Positions 11,221 through 22,874 of a stretch of DNA of 64,000 bases are shown one piece after another (positions within the stretch are counted from its first letter, which is position 1; each line of letters starts with the position of its first letter). The position numbers were made by a program, and so were the translations under genes. The stretch lies in assembly GCA_023897205.1 (NCBI GenBank), contig JAHWDD010000003.1, positions 6,203,665 through 6,267,664 on the forward strand, read 5' to 3'. The notes beneath the pieces were generated by a model. The model made no database searches, was not told where the DNA came from, and worked only from the letters and a program-made list of their open reading frames with translations. This stretch comes from Exophiala sp. HKRS030. Its lineage: Eukaryota; Ascomycota; Eurotiomycetes; Chaetothyriales; Herpotrichiellaceae.

Positions 11221-11257
11221 TCGGGATCCCGACCGACAAGTCGGAATCGGCTCCGAT
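11221..11257. promoter_or_regulatory. Triple CGG/CCG dyad, candidate regulator-binding site
   Basis: Three adjoining inverted repeats lie within 37 bp: TCGGGATCCCGA (11221-11232), CCGACAAGTCGG (11233-11244) and ATCGGCTCCGAT (11246-11257). Zn2Cys6 dimers recognise paired CGG triplets. The site is about 245-280 bp upstream of the AtuA-like start and 2.2 kb from the regulator gene. Binding is inferred. Confidence 0.45.
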
Positions 11258-11658
11258 GCCCACTATCAGCGGCTGTCCAGTCTGATTTGACTCTAGGATA
11301 CCGGCGTAATGCATTATACTAATTATTGAATTGAAATGATTTGCGTCCCTTCCACGTCTTAATGATACTGTGTGATTCGCTGCCGCTCAGCCGATTATCT
11401 CGGCCATCGCCTAACGAGTCCTTGACGTTAAGCAGATTGAAGAGGTCACGTTACACTTAAACCTGTGAGAAGATAATTCGCTGATATGACGCAAAGATCG
11501 TTTTGAAACTTCTGGATGTTCAAATCTAATGCATGACATATCAACAGTAAAGATTCTACAATCACTATGGCTAATAAGACATGATAGGTAGCAATGATAG
11601 GTAGGACCTTCGGATGCGGAATACCCAAGGAAGACATGTTTTACAAGCCCGCTTCAGC

Positions 11659-12968
11659 TCAAGGCCTCAAGACGACTTTCCGGGCCTGGTGCTTTTCAAA
11701 TATCGAGTATGCGGTACTGGCTTCTGACAATGGTAGCCGATGTGTGATCATTGTCATCAGCTTAGCTTCGTTTGCAACAGCCACCTCCAAGGCTTCGTCG
11801 AACACACTTCTGACGGGCGCTCGGCCGAGATTGATACTTTTTCAACAGTCAGCTGCCTTATGGTTTGACAAATCAGGCCAGAGACTTACTTCAGATTCTT
11901 TTGGTAGCATTCTAAAGCGCTGAAAGGTAGGTCTCCCTGATGAAAGCCAATTGACGACAGAACCCCGCATGGTCTTAGAAGATCGAATGCAGATCTCATT
12001 GCAGCCTTGTTGCCGACGACTTCGATCACCGCATCAGCCCCTCTACCATCTGTTGCTGCCATCACAGTTGCTTGTACATCGTCTTGTCCTAGTTTGAGCG
12101 GGATGCCGCCCATAGCTTTTGCTTCCGCTAGCCTGTCGTCGACGCTATCGACCACATAGATCGTACGAACTCCTTTCGAACGAGCTGTCAGAATGGCGCA
12201 AAGCCCAACTGGACCACATCCCAAGCACACAAAAACGGCCTCGGTGAGAGATTGCCTCTTGAACCCTGAACTCGCTGTGAGGGTATTATCGCCACAATTT
12301 CTGTCATCGTTGTAGTTATCTTGGAAGCCTTGTAAGGCACGAGATGCGCCATAGAAACCCGTTGGGAAGATATCACTCATCATGATCAGAAGTTCGTCTC
12401 TGATATTATTTCGCATCATTCGAAGAGTGCCATCAGCATACGGGACACGAACATATTCTGCTTGTCCACCAGCAAGTTGTTGAGTGCCAAATGCTTTACC
12501 ATAGACACATCGATTTGTGTAGCCATACTCGCAAAACCAGCATGACATGCTGCATCGACCAACCATATTAGTCATGCTCAATGGTCCATGGTATTGATGA
12601 AGACCCAGTCGGAGGCCACAGTGACCTACCAGACAGCCGAGAACGTCGTGACAACCCGGTCACCGACTCTTAGATTCTTCACTCCTGTTCCAACATTCTC
12701 AATAGTACCCACAAACTCATGACCCTGCTAAGGCGTGAATACAAAACACTGTCGGGTATTTGGGCATAAGGGACCTCACCATGATATGTCCAGTGTCTGT
12801 CTTTTGGTGACCACGGTACATATGCAACTCGCTTCCACAGACACCTGCTAGAGATACCTTGACGATCGCATCTGTGGAATTGAGGATGACTGGCTTCGGA
12901 CGCTCCTCAACATCGATCTGCCAAGGGCCATTAAAGACCACTGCTCGCATCGTACTTTTCTCTAACAT
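11659..12968 (-). CDS. Zinc-dependent alcohol dehydrogenase (medium-chain, threonine/sorbitol dehydrogenase-like)
   Basis: Four exons, complement(join(11659..11836, 11890..12549, 12630..12724, 12780..12968)), 373 residues. Introns of 53, 80 and 55 nt have GT-AG ends, and all junctions keep frame. Catalytic zinc ligands are in AGVCGSELH and the GHEFVG block. The structural zinc cysteines are in CMSCWFCEYGYTNRC, which is created by splicing exon 2 to exon 3. The Rossmann glycine motif is CLGCGPVGLCA, followed by YVVDS with an acidic residue that suggests NAD. It should oxidise a secondary or primary alcohol; the substrate is not evident. The start may also be 13007 or 12950 (MRAVVF). It lies between the AtuA-like gene and the sugar transporter on the same strand. 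No frame defect is seen. Confidence 0.9.
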
Positions 12969-13180
12969 CTTTGCACCATGTATTGATGGGACTGCCAGAC
13001 CTTGCAAGCAAATCGATCATTCAAAGATCTAATATGTGATTTCGAACATCATAACACGATCATGATTCGCATCGTTGAAGCATATCTCAAAGCTCGTCAT
13101 CTCGATGAACAGGACTGCGGCTGACATGCCTTTCTCCGAGCCATAGTGGAGACAAGTCGCATTGCGGCCAGTCGTACACT

Positions 13181-13200
13181 CTTCGGCGTGGGAACCGAAG
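13181..13200. promoter_or_regulatory. CTTCGG-N8-CCGAAG dyad upstream of the dehydrogenase
   Basis: A perfect six-base inverted repeat with an eight-base spacer lies about 213 bp upstream of the dehydrogenase start. It contains CGG-N8-CCG, a layout possible for Zn2Cys6 dimers. A related TCGG-N8-CCGA lies before the aldehyde dehydrogenase gene. Confidence 0.35.
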
Positions 13201-13225
13201 TCCGTCGTTGTTGTGATTTCCTATG

Positions 13226-13242
13226 TACGGAGTACGGAGTAC
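13226..13242. repeat. Doubled TACGGAGTA motif
   Basis: Two overlapping copies of TACGGAGTA are followed by a third degenerate copy. This is one of at least 17 intergenic occurrences in the window (see the entry at 40979). It lies about 260 bp upstream of the dehydrogenase start. Confidence 0.6.
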
Positions 13243-13824
13243 GGGAGTATGCAGTCAACGTAAGTAGCGTATACCTAGCTGCCCATGCTTACGCATAGCG
13301 CGCCATGGCAATTTATTTCCCGTGTTTGGAGAAGCGGAGTTTCGATCAACAATTACTTGCAAACCGAGGTTTCCCACATTCCCCACACGCGGGCGAGTTC
13401 TTGGCTCATGAGTGTCGTGCCAGTTCAAAGTGGCCTTAAACGAAGCGTCTTTACACTTGATGAGAGTGTCAGTGGCCTTCGTCTATATCTGTTTACCCTG
13501 CGAGCTGCCAAGGTCACCCACCTTCCTTAGCCCTGGAAAATGAAGGCGGCGTCGCGTCTTGGACTCCATGACCTGATGTCACCCACGTTTCTGGCCAAAT
13601 CCAGTGCTTCTTGGGCTGTACATAATCCGGAGAGCTTTCAGATCTACTGAAGAAAGGCATGAGCGTAGAAAAAGATACAGAATTGTCTTATGGCTAAAAT
13701 TGTTACATGATGCATGTGTTGCGGAGGGCCCCCGCACCGTGGCAATCAAGCTATCTTCGTCACAAATGAATGCCTCCGCACTTTATATACTTCTTCATTG
13801 GAGCCTGTCGTGCTGTGATTGACT

Positions 13825-15678
13825 TCAAGCTTTGTACTTGAGATTTTCGACCTGTTCTTGGCCTGAATTCTTGGTAGACTCACGACCGCCTTCGTTGTCG
13901 CCATAGAGTTTCTTTTCGTCTACGGCTACGGGCTCGACTGAATCCCCGAAGAGTGCACCAACATCTTCCAAGCGCATCTTCGAAGTCTAAAAATAGTTAG
14001 ACATTGAGTGTTATTCGCAGAATAGAACCATACCTCAGGGAAATAGAACCAAGTGACGATCGTGATCACGGTTGTGATACATATGAATACAAGATAATAT
14101 CTCCATCCAATGTTCTCGAAAGCTATAGGAGCGCACTGCAGAAAGATTATGGTAGCCACAAACAATCCTGAGACTGATACTGAGAGGCCTTTTGCACGCA
14201 CTGGCGTTGGGAAGATTTCGGAGGCGTAGATGTAGGACGTGGCGTCAATCGAGGACGAGAATGCGGCAATGTGTAAGAAGAGAAAGAAGACAGCTGCGCT
14301 TGCCGCACTTCGTCGACCAGTATTCTGGAAGATGGAAACAGTGATACATTCTCCGATCAGCGCGACCACACAGCCAACAAAACCGAAGACTGTTGAGTGA
14401 GAGCGCCATCAGATAAGATGCTCCTTTGCTAGAATGGTAGGCCAGTAACTTACTTAGCATACGAACACGGCCAAACCTGTCAACCACCAACGCATTGATG
14501 GCATTTCCGAATGGACAGACGGTAATCCAACCCGATTGGATCAGCAGCTGTTGCACTGTTGAAAAGCCAAGGCGAGAATAGAGCAAAGGACCATAATCTA
14601 TTTACCGAAACATGTCAGCGAAGGGGCCAGATGAAGGCGTGGATGAAGGAAAGCGTACTATTGATAACAAGTGTGGCAGTTCCTTGCGCTCCAAACATGA
14701 CCAAAAAGCCAATGATACACCTCTTTCGGAGCGAAGGGCGTCTGAAAAGATCCAAGAATGAGACTGCCTCTTGTTTTTCATGAAGAAGCTGGCCCCGCAG
14801 TAGGTCAAATTCCGCCTTGATAGCGAGCTCGTCCTCAAAGACCTCGTCCGTACTTTCCGCACGGACTGTTTTGAACGCTGCATATGCATCTTCAATACGA
14901 TCGACCTCAAGGACTTTGGTTCAGGTGAAAGTTAGCACAAATTATTCGAGAAGACGAGATATTCGTACGCCATCTTGGTGTTTCAGGCAGAAACAAAACT
15001 CCAACAGAAAGTAGTAGGGGCGGCAGGCACTGAATTGCAAGTGGAATTCGCCATTGAGCACCAGAAGCGCTGACGAAGTAGAACCCGAGGCCAACCCAAC
15101 TGGCAACAGAATAGCCCACGCAAAGAAGAACGCCGTGCATGCCCACAAGTAATCCACGGATTCTTGGTGGAGCGATTTCACTTTGGTATAGAGGGACTAA
15201 GGTTACCAATGCACCTGTAGAGCGTTTTGATCAGTATGACCATTGCTACTAGAACGAACACTTACCAATCCCAATCCCAGTGATGAATCTCATGGCAATA
15301 TACATGCCAATGTTCACGCTCCCAGCTTGTAAGCCACCACCTACGACAGAGAACACCGCAGCGATTAGTATAGCTTTCCGGCGACCCAGCCAATCTGCAG
15401 AGGTCATGCACGAAAGTGAACCGACCAATCCCCAGCCTGGAAGAGACCATTGATGGCACCAATGAGATTAGCAGCGTTTGACCGGGTATCGAGATCAAAG
15501 TAAGTTATGAACGATGGTTGTCCCAAAGTTGTTGCGATTATGCTCGCACAATAGCCGTATGTCAAGCTACCCAAGGCGACAAACAATACAATCTGTGTCG
15601 GCAGTCAGTCGCATATACTCTCAGTCTGTGGGATCTCAACCTTACCATGAAACGAACAAAAGAAGGAGAGCCTTTCAT
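13825..15678 (-). CDS. MFS sugar-type transporter, one base missing
   Basis: Seven exons: complement(join(13825..13986, 14034..14389, 14454..14597, 14659..14913, 14969..15214, 15266..15592, 15646..15678)). Introns are 47-64 nt, with good donors and acceptors. The sugar-transporter signatures are present: DWLGRRKA after helix 2, APPRIRGLLVGMHG, FLPETPRW, and DRFGRVRM. The first exon codes only 11 residues. In the second exon, LFQAG and LVGSLSCM lie in different frames. Adding one G to the GGGG run at 15430-15433 joins them and gives 507 residues, normal for the family. As written, the protein would stop after about 75 residues. The hydrophilic tail is acidic and lysine-rich. It probably imports the substrate of the surrounding pathway (inference). 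Confidence 0.85.
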
Positions 15679-16068
15679 GATGGGCGATCTGTCAAATGGT
15701 CAATAGCGAGCTTGGACCCGGTGTAGGAGCGAAAGGGGTGAGATCCTCAAAATCTGGGGATTTGTATTTCTTAACACTTGTTGTCAGTGAAAGTGGAAGA
15801 AACTTAGTGCTTGTGCTCCCCATGGGGAATTCCTTGTATTGATTTAGATTTATTGGCTTTCGCTTGAAAAGTGGACACTGGGGTCTTCACGAACCCAGAG
15901 TCAACTTCGTGAGGGATGCCGCAAAAGACGGTCTGTCAGCAGTATCTAGTCACCACGGTGTGGCTCCTGAGACAATGCTGGCGCCGAACCACGGCTTGAT
16001 TATCCGGCTATTTGGAGATCAATCGCAGCGCGATGGAACCATCATCCTATCGGTTTGACAATCATCCA

Positions 16069-16084
16069 TCGGCGTCCGCTCCGA
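16069..16084. promoter_or_regulatory. TCGG-N8-CCGA dyad between transporter and aldehyde dehydrogenase
   Basis: This inverted repeat is 201 bp before the aldehyde dehydrogenase start and 391 bp before the divergent transporter start. It is followed by a second pair, CCGA-N7-TCGG, at 16081-16095. The N8 spacing equals that of the site at 13181. A regulatory role is inferred. Confidence 0.35.
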
Positions 16085-16284
16085 CGGCTCCTCGGATCGG
16101 CGCTTCGTCTCAACGAAGGCTTTGAATGGCGCGCGACTCCAATTTACGATGAGTGACGCAGGTTTTGGTGCCATACGCTGTCCGGAGCAAGTGCCTGCCT
16201 TGGAACAGCTTTTGTTCAAGAGCTGGGCTGCGTCTCCAGGGAAGGCACCTAATATGGAAGACCGTCGTGGAAGTGTTTGCAAGA

Positions 16285-17841
16285 ATGGACGCCATGGTCA
16301 AATATCGTCACCTTATAGGTCAACATTATATCAAAGGACAATATGTGCAATCGATATGCAAGGAGACATATTCTCTGTACAACCCCAAGGACGACTCTCT
16401 GGTTGCAGAGCACATTGGTGTTGCTGGCATTGAAGACATTAATGTCGCCGTAGAGGCTGCGGAAGCTGCTTTCACTGGACGCTGGCGCGAATTCTCTGCC
16501 CTGGAGCGAGCCGAATGCATGCGCAGGCTGGTCGATATCCTCGAGGAGGAATTGGAGGATATCCTTACGCTCGATTCACTTACAACCGGCAATCCGGTCT
16601 CGCTGATACCTACAAGGGAAAAGAATTATATCAGAAATTGCCTTCTTTACTATGCCGGCTGGACTGACAAGCAAAAAGGAGACTACTTTCCTGCAGATGA
16701 TGGATTTGTTAAATTAGTGCGGCACGAGCCCCTCGGCGTTTGTGCGGCGATTAACCCCTATAACTCGCCTGTCGCATCTATGATTATCAAAGCTGCACCG
16801 TGCTTAGCCACCGGAAACGTTCTTATTGTCAAGCCATCAGAAAAGAGTCCACTTGGGTCGCTAGCAATCGCTCCGCTGTTTGAGAAAGCCGGTTTCCCAG
16901 TGGGAGTTTTGCAAGTTATATCTGGCGCTGGTCAGACGGGCGCTTTACTCGCAAGTCATTTACGCATCAGGAAGATAAGTTTCACGGGAAGTGTTGCGAC
17001 TGGAAAAAAGATCCAAATTGCCGCAGCACAAAGTAACCTAAAAAGGGTCACCCTAGAGCTGGGAGGCAAGAGTCCCGCCATCGTTTTCGCAGATGCCAAT
17101 ATCGACAATGCTCTGACCTGGACGGTCAACGGCATTCTTGCGCGGACTGGCCAGGTCTGCGTTGCGGCCTCTAGAGTATATGTTCAACGGTCCATTATTG
17201 ATCAATTTATACACCTCTACAAGACAAAGATGAAGGAGGCGATTAATCGACTCGGAGATCCCCAGGATACACAAACTAGCATGGGCCCTCTTGTAGACAG
17301 GCAAGCCCTCGAAAAGGTTCAAGCTATGATTCAAAGAGGCAAGGAGGAGGCAGAGTTGGTGATTGGCGGTGTCCGCTACGGTGAGAGTGGCTGTTTCATG
17401 GAGCCGACTGTCTTCTTGAATCCGCAGCCGAATGCCCAAATATATACAGATGAGGTCTTTGGTCCAGTTGCAGTTGTCAAGACGTTCGACTCAGAGGAAG
17501 AGGTAATCAAGATGGCAAATGATACAGAATTCGGTCTTATGGCGGGGATTTTTACGTCTGATATAAACCGAGCGATGAGGGTCTCAGCTGAGATCGACTC
17601 TGGCGTCGTCGGCATCAATTGTGTCAGCTATGTGAGCATGCTCGCCCCCCTTAACGTCCTTGTGTGACTGATCTCCAATTCAGATGAACATTCAAGCCCC
17701 ATTTGGTGGACGGAAATCTTCAGGTATTGGCCGCGAATTCGGGAATATGTCAGTCTATTCATGATGGGCCGAGACTCCTTTATTGACCTTTCACAGGCTT
17801 TGCGATCGTTTACGGAACCTAAGACCATTTTGATCAAGTAA
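16285..17841 (+). CDS. Aldehyde dehydrogenase (NAD(P)-dependent), one base missing near the end
   Basis: Three exons, join(16285..17631, 17684..17748, 17797..17841), 485 residues once one base is restored. Start MDAMVKYRHLIG leaves a normal N-terminus; an open frame extends 44 codons upstream but is unlike the family. Key residues are Asn in NPYNSP, FTGSVATGKKI for cofactor binding, general-base Glu in LELGGKSP, and nucleophile Cys in RTGQVCVAASR. The C-terminus MNIQAPFGGRKSSGIGREFG is followed by EYALRSFTEPKTILIK only if GGG at 17741-17743 is read as GGGG. Without that base the last 15 residues change and the protein stops at 17833. It converts an aldehyde to an acid and is the natural partner of the zinc dehydrogenase. 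Confidence 0.9.
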
Positions 17842-18355
17842 GCGCACCACTTGCACACTTCTTGACTTCTACTGATATTCGAAAGTATGAACCTCTGAAA
17901 CGGTCAAGTAGCAGTCCACTAAGGTCTTACCTGTCATCTGACGAGTGCCATGGGGTGGCTCTTACCGGACGGGAAGGTGTTCCTACATTCAATATATTGT
18001 AGCATCTTCGCACACAAGATAGAAGTAAGACGGATGCAACCATGTATGGCTCTGGGCAGACTTGTGATTGCTAGCCTCGGACCCTGACCAAGGTGGTATA
18101 ATTGATAATGTTGTAGAAGGGTTGAATTTCAACCTTGAAATTCGCTTTTCCGAGACTACGTCGTATGTAAATTCTACAAACGAGTTCGTTACAGCATCTT
18201 CTAGATCTGAGAGTCATGACGCATGCCAAAACGTCCCATCATAGCTCGACGATGACTTGTCGAGAAAGAAATGTGATGCTGCACTACCATCCACAAGCAC
18301 CATTGCGCTACCCCTCATCTGCCGACTCAGACATCATACTGTGATGGCCGAGGAC
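17842..18355. other. Intergenic, converging gene ends
   Basis: The aldehyde dehydrogenase and the following permease converge here. No gene or clear structural element is seen. Confidence 0.5.
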
Positions 18356-19962
18356 TCAATACGTAAATTCCCTGATCGTTTCACCTGCCGCTTCTGCTCT
18401 CATCTTGGTATTGCGCCACCGGTAGTAGAATCTCAGGCAAATGCAGCCAATTGCCACGAACAGGAGGAGTCCAGCATTTGTCCAATGTCCTGTCGGGTAG
18501 CCTCGTGCCCTCTCATTGGCCCGATAGATCCACACGCCCACAATCTGACCTGGTGCACCAAATGAAACGTTCATGGCAATAGCTAGGCCTGCGGATGCCG
18601 TGGAATGAGTGTTGCTGCTAAGCCAGCCGAGCAACGGCGGGATGCAGGCAAACGCACCACTACACGCGACAATCAGACAGCCAAAGCGTTGATGGTATGC
18701 AGTTGGCGGCAACAAGGCCGATGCCATGAAGCCAGCGGCCCCGATGGTGGAAAAGACAGCTGAATGGAGAGCGCGAGCGTTGAAATGGTCAGCACTCCAA
18801 GCGGTAAGCAGAGTCACGACATAGGCCACTGCATATGGTGGGACTGTCATAAGTTGTGCTCGGAGAGAGGTGTAACCGAGTCCGGCTGTAATGGTCGGCG
18901 CAAAGAGTGAAAGTGAGGAGAAAGGTGCGGATATGCCAAAATAGATAGCGTAGTGGGCATAAAGACGCCAGTCAGTAAGTGTTTGTTTCGCTGACTGCCA
19001 GTCAAGCGGCTTCGCATCGCCTTTAGAGCCATCCACCCCTAAGCGGATGCGAACGATCTCCTTCTCGGACGAAGTCAGCCACGATGCTCCTTCAGGATAA
19101 TCTGGGAGCAAAAACCAGACTGCGAAACTTGATACGCAAGAAGGTATTCCCTCGAGAATGAATAGCCATCTCCATGCACTTAGTCCTGAAGTACCATTCA
19201 TGTGACCGATACCTATCTTGTCAGTATGCTCTGCAATGACAACCTGCGATTGGGCAAGCATTACCGTATGCAATAGCGCCTCCAAAAGCTCCAGCTAGCG
19301 TTGCAGAGGCGAGAATCGTTGCCACACGAATTGAACGTTCTTCAGGGCGGTACCAGAACGTCAGATAATAAACGAGTCCTGGAATAGTCAGCTAATAGCT
19401 GCAAAGAACCACGCAGCACAGCTCTCACCTGGGAACAGACCGGCCTCAAAGACTCCCAAAAGGAAGCGCACGGCTGAGACAGTCGCGAAGTTCTGGGAGC
19501 CACCAAGTCCGACAGTACATGCGCCCCATGAGAACATCAAGAAAGCAATCCATCGGCTAGGTCTGTACTTCTTGAGAAAGTAGTTGGATGGCACCTCGAA
19601 GAGCGCGTATGCGATGAGGAAGACCATCAATGCGATGATATATTGATAATTCGTCATGTTGGTCTCGGTCAGCAGATCGTTCCCCGTTTCTGAATTGAGG
19701 ACTCTTGCGTTCCCTGGGTTCCATATAAGCCCGGCCGCTTGATGGATGATCTTCAAGGGGCTGTTTACTAACCTATATTCGATCGGTCCAGGTAGCACAG
19801 AAGATAGATGGCGGCCGCCAATGGAACGATCCTCCAGTCTTGCTTGCGGATCACAGCTCTATTCTGCTCCGGAGTAACGAACTCGCGTGAACTCTGGTTA
19901 GACACATGGTTCAACTCCTCAGCCTGGCCTTCGGCATCTTTGATTGTGGCATTTTCATACAT
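18356..19962 (-). CDS. MFS permease, anion:cation symporter type (allantoate/tartrate/nicotinate-like)
   Basis: Four exons, complement(join(18356..19212, 19265..19378, 19429..19713, 19773..19962)), 481 residues, intact. Introns are 50-59 nt. Family marks are LLCYLDRSNIGNARV in helix 1, YALFEVPSNYFLKK, GVFEAGLFPGLVYYLTFWYRPEER across two splice junctions, and WRWLFILEG. These place it in the fungal ACS family, which imports organic anions such as allantoate, tartrate, nicotinate or vitamins. The sixth-helix AFGGAIAYG block is also formed by splicing. It lies at the right edge of the catabolic cluster and could import an acidic substrate or act independently. Unlike several neighbours, it has no frame defect. 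Confidence 0.9.
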
Positions 19963-22874
19963 GATTGCAGCTATGAGGTCTGAATCGGATTCTAAAAGTC
20001 AGTCAACGTTGAGACATCATTAAGGAGGAGCGGAGAAAGCGCCAGCGCTTTTATGTATCGAGAGAATGAACTCCGGATTGCTCTCTTGTCGCCTTGGACG
20101 AGTGTGTGACTAAGGTGGGCTGTCTTATCGCCAAAAGGGCAACGAAAAGTCGGCACCGATCCCGTTCATTCTTTGTAGGCTGAATTGTTACTGCCGTCCC
20201 AAGCGAATGTAATGATCTTGGCTCAATGATTGTTATGAGGAAGCATCCGTCGGAGTGGATATCCGGTTTTTCGGCATCCTGTCCTACGTGCTACTCGAGT
20301 AGTGTAAGCATCACTGATAACTCTCGGCAGGGGGCCTGGCACGGGACATGGAGATTGCTTGATGGGCGTTGTAAGTTGGAGCAGCCAGCCGGACTGATCC
20401 AGTCCATCAATCAAGTACGGAGTATAGCCCCCAAGCGTCTGTCCAAGTATTTTACTTGGTAGCTATCCCCAGACTCATGCGGAGACCACCGCTAGACAGT
20501 CGCAGAGTCTTGGTTTGTTGGTGCAGTCAGCGCGCTAGAACATCCGACGGTATATCAGCTAAAGAGATCCAATCGAGCCATATTTCAAGGCTCTCTTCAG
20601 AATTCTTTTGGACACCATATGGCACACCAGCCGATAGACAGTAGAAATATAAGACATCGACGGGTCGGGTTTGACAGTATGCATTGAGCTGAATCTTGGT
20701 AACGAGATATTTGTCAAGTTGGTCTACAGACACAAGATGCTATAGCGCTTTGAAAGAGTGCTGCATAGCCGTTAGTTACGATATGCTCCATATACAACAC
20801 GGCACGGTGGAAAATCGAAGGTCGAAAGCATAGCGAGGTTAGGCACGATCGCAGGGGTGGGTACCCGACAGGCTCAAGCTTGCCATCGGATTATACCTTT
20901 TCCGCGAATCCACATTGAGATCAAGCACTCACATGACTATAACCCCTGGCTCGCGAATTCTCTCACCCCTGTTACCTTGAGTGCCAGAGCGTGAGCTCGC
21001 CTTCTGGAATTTTGGGTGTTGTCAATGTGATCGTAAACGAATAGATGAACAGCGTACAGCATGGTATGATACACGGTCACCACGTGTGAAAATCACACAA
21101 ACAGGTCACATCTGCTTGCTGGTTGGGGATTCTCAGCAGGTCTGCCACAAGCTGCCCACTGGTGGAATGTGCTGACGAAGAAAACTTGGTCAAATTACCA
21201 GCGATGGAGAAAAGTCGCGTGCCCGTAGAGATGCAACATGCACCAACGCGGAGAGTGCAACGTGTGCAACGTAAAGAAGACTCCATGGTGGTATACGATG
21301 CATACCACAGACGACGAACCGCAGACAAAAGACAAAGCCGATCGGGCGCGTGGTTCGTTACGGGCAATCTATCCAGAGAGCTTGGACTGACGGTTGAGAA
21401 ATTGACCAAGAGCGTCAGATGAACAAATTTCCTGGGTGGAGGATGGGCAGACGGACACTCATCGCTCATTTGACGAGGGTAAGCTTAGGGCGTTTGGAGG
21501 CTGGAGAGCTTCATCTCGTCTGCAGGCCTGGAAAGAATTGACGGGCCTTGACGCAGGTACAGGCGCAAATAGTCCAACCCTAGTCCTCGCACTTTCTGGG
21601 CATCCAGATGGCTGTAGGCACTATCCAAACCATAAAAGTATTCCTGGACCATTTCGGACATTGGCATTGGCTGCCAGTCCACAGCCAGTCCAAGGACGGA
21701 GTGGATATCATTTCCATAAGCTACTACTAGTCGGAAGTGCGCATGTTAAGCTTCTCGAACGGTCGACACTAGCAGGATGCCGTGGGCTAAGGGCACTTGT
21801 CTCTCCTTCTTTGCCATGGTGGAAACCTTGAACGCCGTTTAGACGCACCTTACCAGCGTTGGCTCAACTTGGAGGACTTTGGATTGTCCTTCAGCCTCCC
21901 TTAGGGCCCTTGCCATCCTGTCATGGTCATCTGGCACCGAGCGACGCCCGTCTCCATACATGTCTCTCCCTTTCTCACGAGACTGCCTGTGGTGCTCGGA
22001 TTGTCGCCATCACCATCCCTCTTGCCGCCGCTGTCACCATCGCTCACTTCGTCTTTGCGGCCTTGCCTTTTCTTCTTGGTTTTGTATTCTGCTATAGGAA
22101 CCAACTCCGAATCCTCTCACTTGCGAAGTCTCAGGTCTCTATATCGACTAATCACACTCATTTTCTCCGGATTCACCTCTGTCAATACCTAATAGTAGCC
22201 TTGTTTGGGTGGATAGCTTGAGTTCAAGATCTGGCAAACCCTATACCGCAAAATACCAATCCATTGGCGATATTAATCCTACAGCACCAATACTTCTGGG
22301 CTGTCATCTACATCTTTCACAATATCAGGACATATCATCCGACATCCCTGCGACGTATTCACCATGGGTTGCTGATCCCAAAAGTTCATTTTGGATGTAG
22401 GTCACACTGGGTCATCTCTCTGCTTGTGTATAAACCTGTCTGCTAACATTCACTGCTCCCTGACAGAATATCCCCATATAACTCTTCCATTCCAATGCTG
22501 GAGTATTCCAGCTTCCACTCATTCATCAAAAAGAATATCGCAAACCCTGACGACCGTACTGTGATCTCGACAGTAATCCTCTCCATTAATCAAGCAAACA
22601 AAGAGATACATACGGTCACCCCCAGGACCATACCTGAAGACCTTTTGCGCTGGTCAGCATTTTGAATTTTTCGCAGGAGCAGTCCACTTCACATGACCAT
22701 CAGCCATCTCCCGAAATATGGAACCACCCACGAAGCGCATGAAGATATCAAATCCAGAAATTAGAAATCCTAGAGACACAGGCTCAAGAAGGACAGAAGG
22801 CTTGTTTACTTCGGAAATGGGTATTCGAGGAGACGACACAGACATCGACCCGGTAGCTACACGAACCATTAGCA
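19963..22874. other. Long intergenic region
   Basis: Several reading frames of 60-130 codons exist on both strands, but none resembles a protein. One TACGGAGTA lies at 20416-20424. The dyad at 20150 is listed separately. The right part is pyrimidine-rich, as expected for the leader of the downstream gene, whose first exon may lie here. Confidence 0.45.
20150..20159. promoter_or_regulatory. TCGG-N2-CCGA dyad upstream of the permease
   Basis: TCGGCACCGA is 188 bp upstream of the permease start. It has the same TCGG-N2-CCGA form as TCGGCTCCGA at 11247-11256 before the AtuA-like gene. A shared operator is suggested, not shown. Confidence 0.35.

Noticed and set aside
15430..15520. An intron to explain the transporter frame change, using the CTCTTCCAG acceptor
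   Set aside because: The bases it would remove encode conserved transporter sequence (NLIGAINGLFQAG), and no good donor is present.
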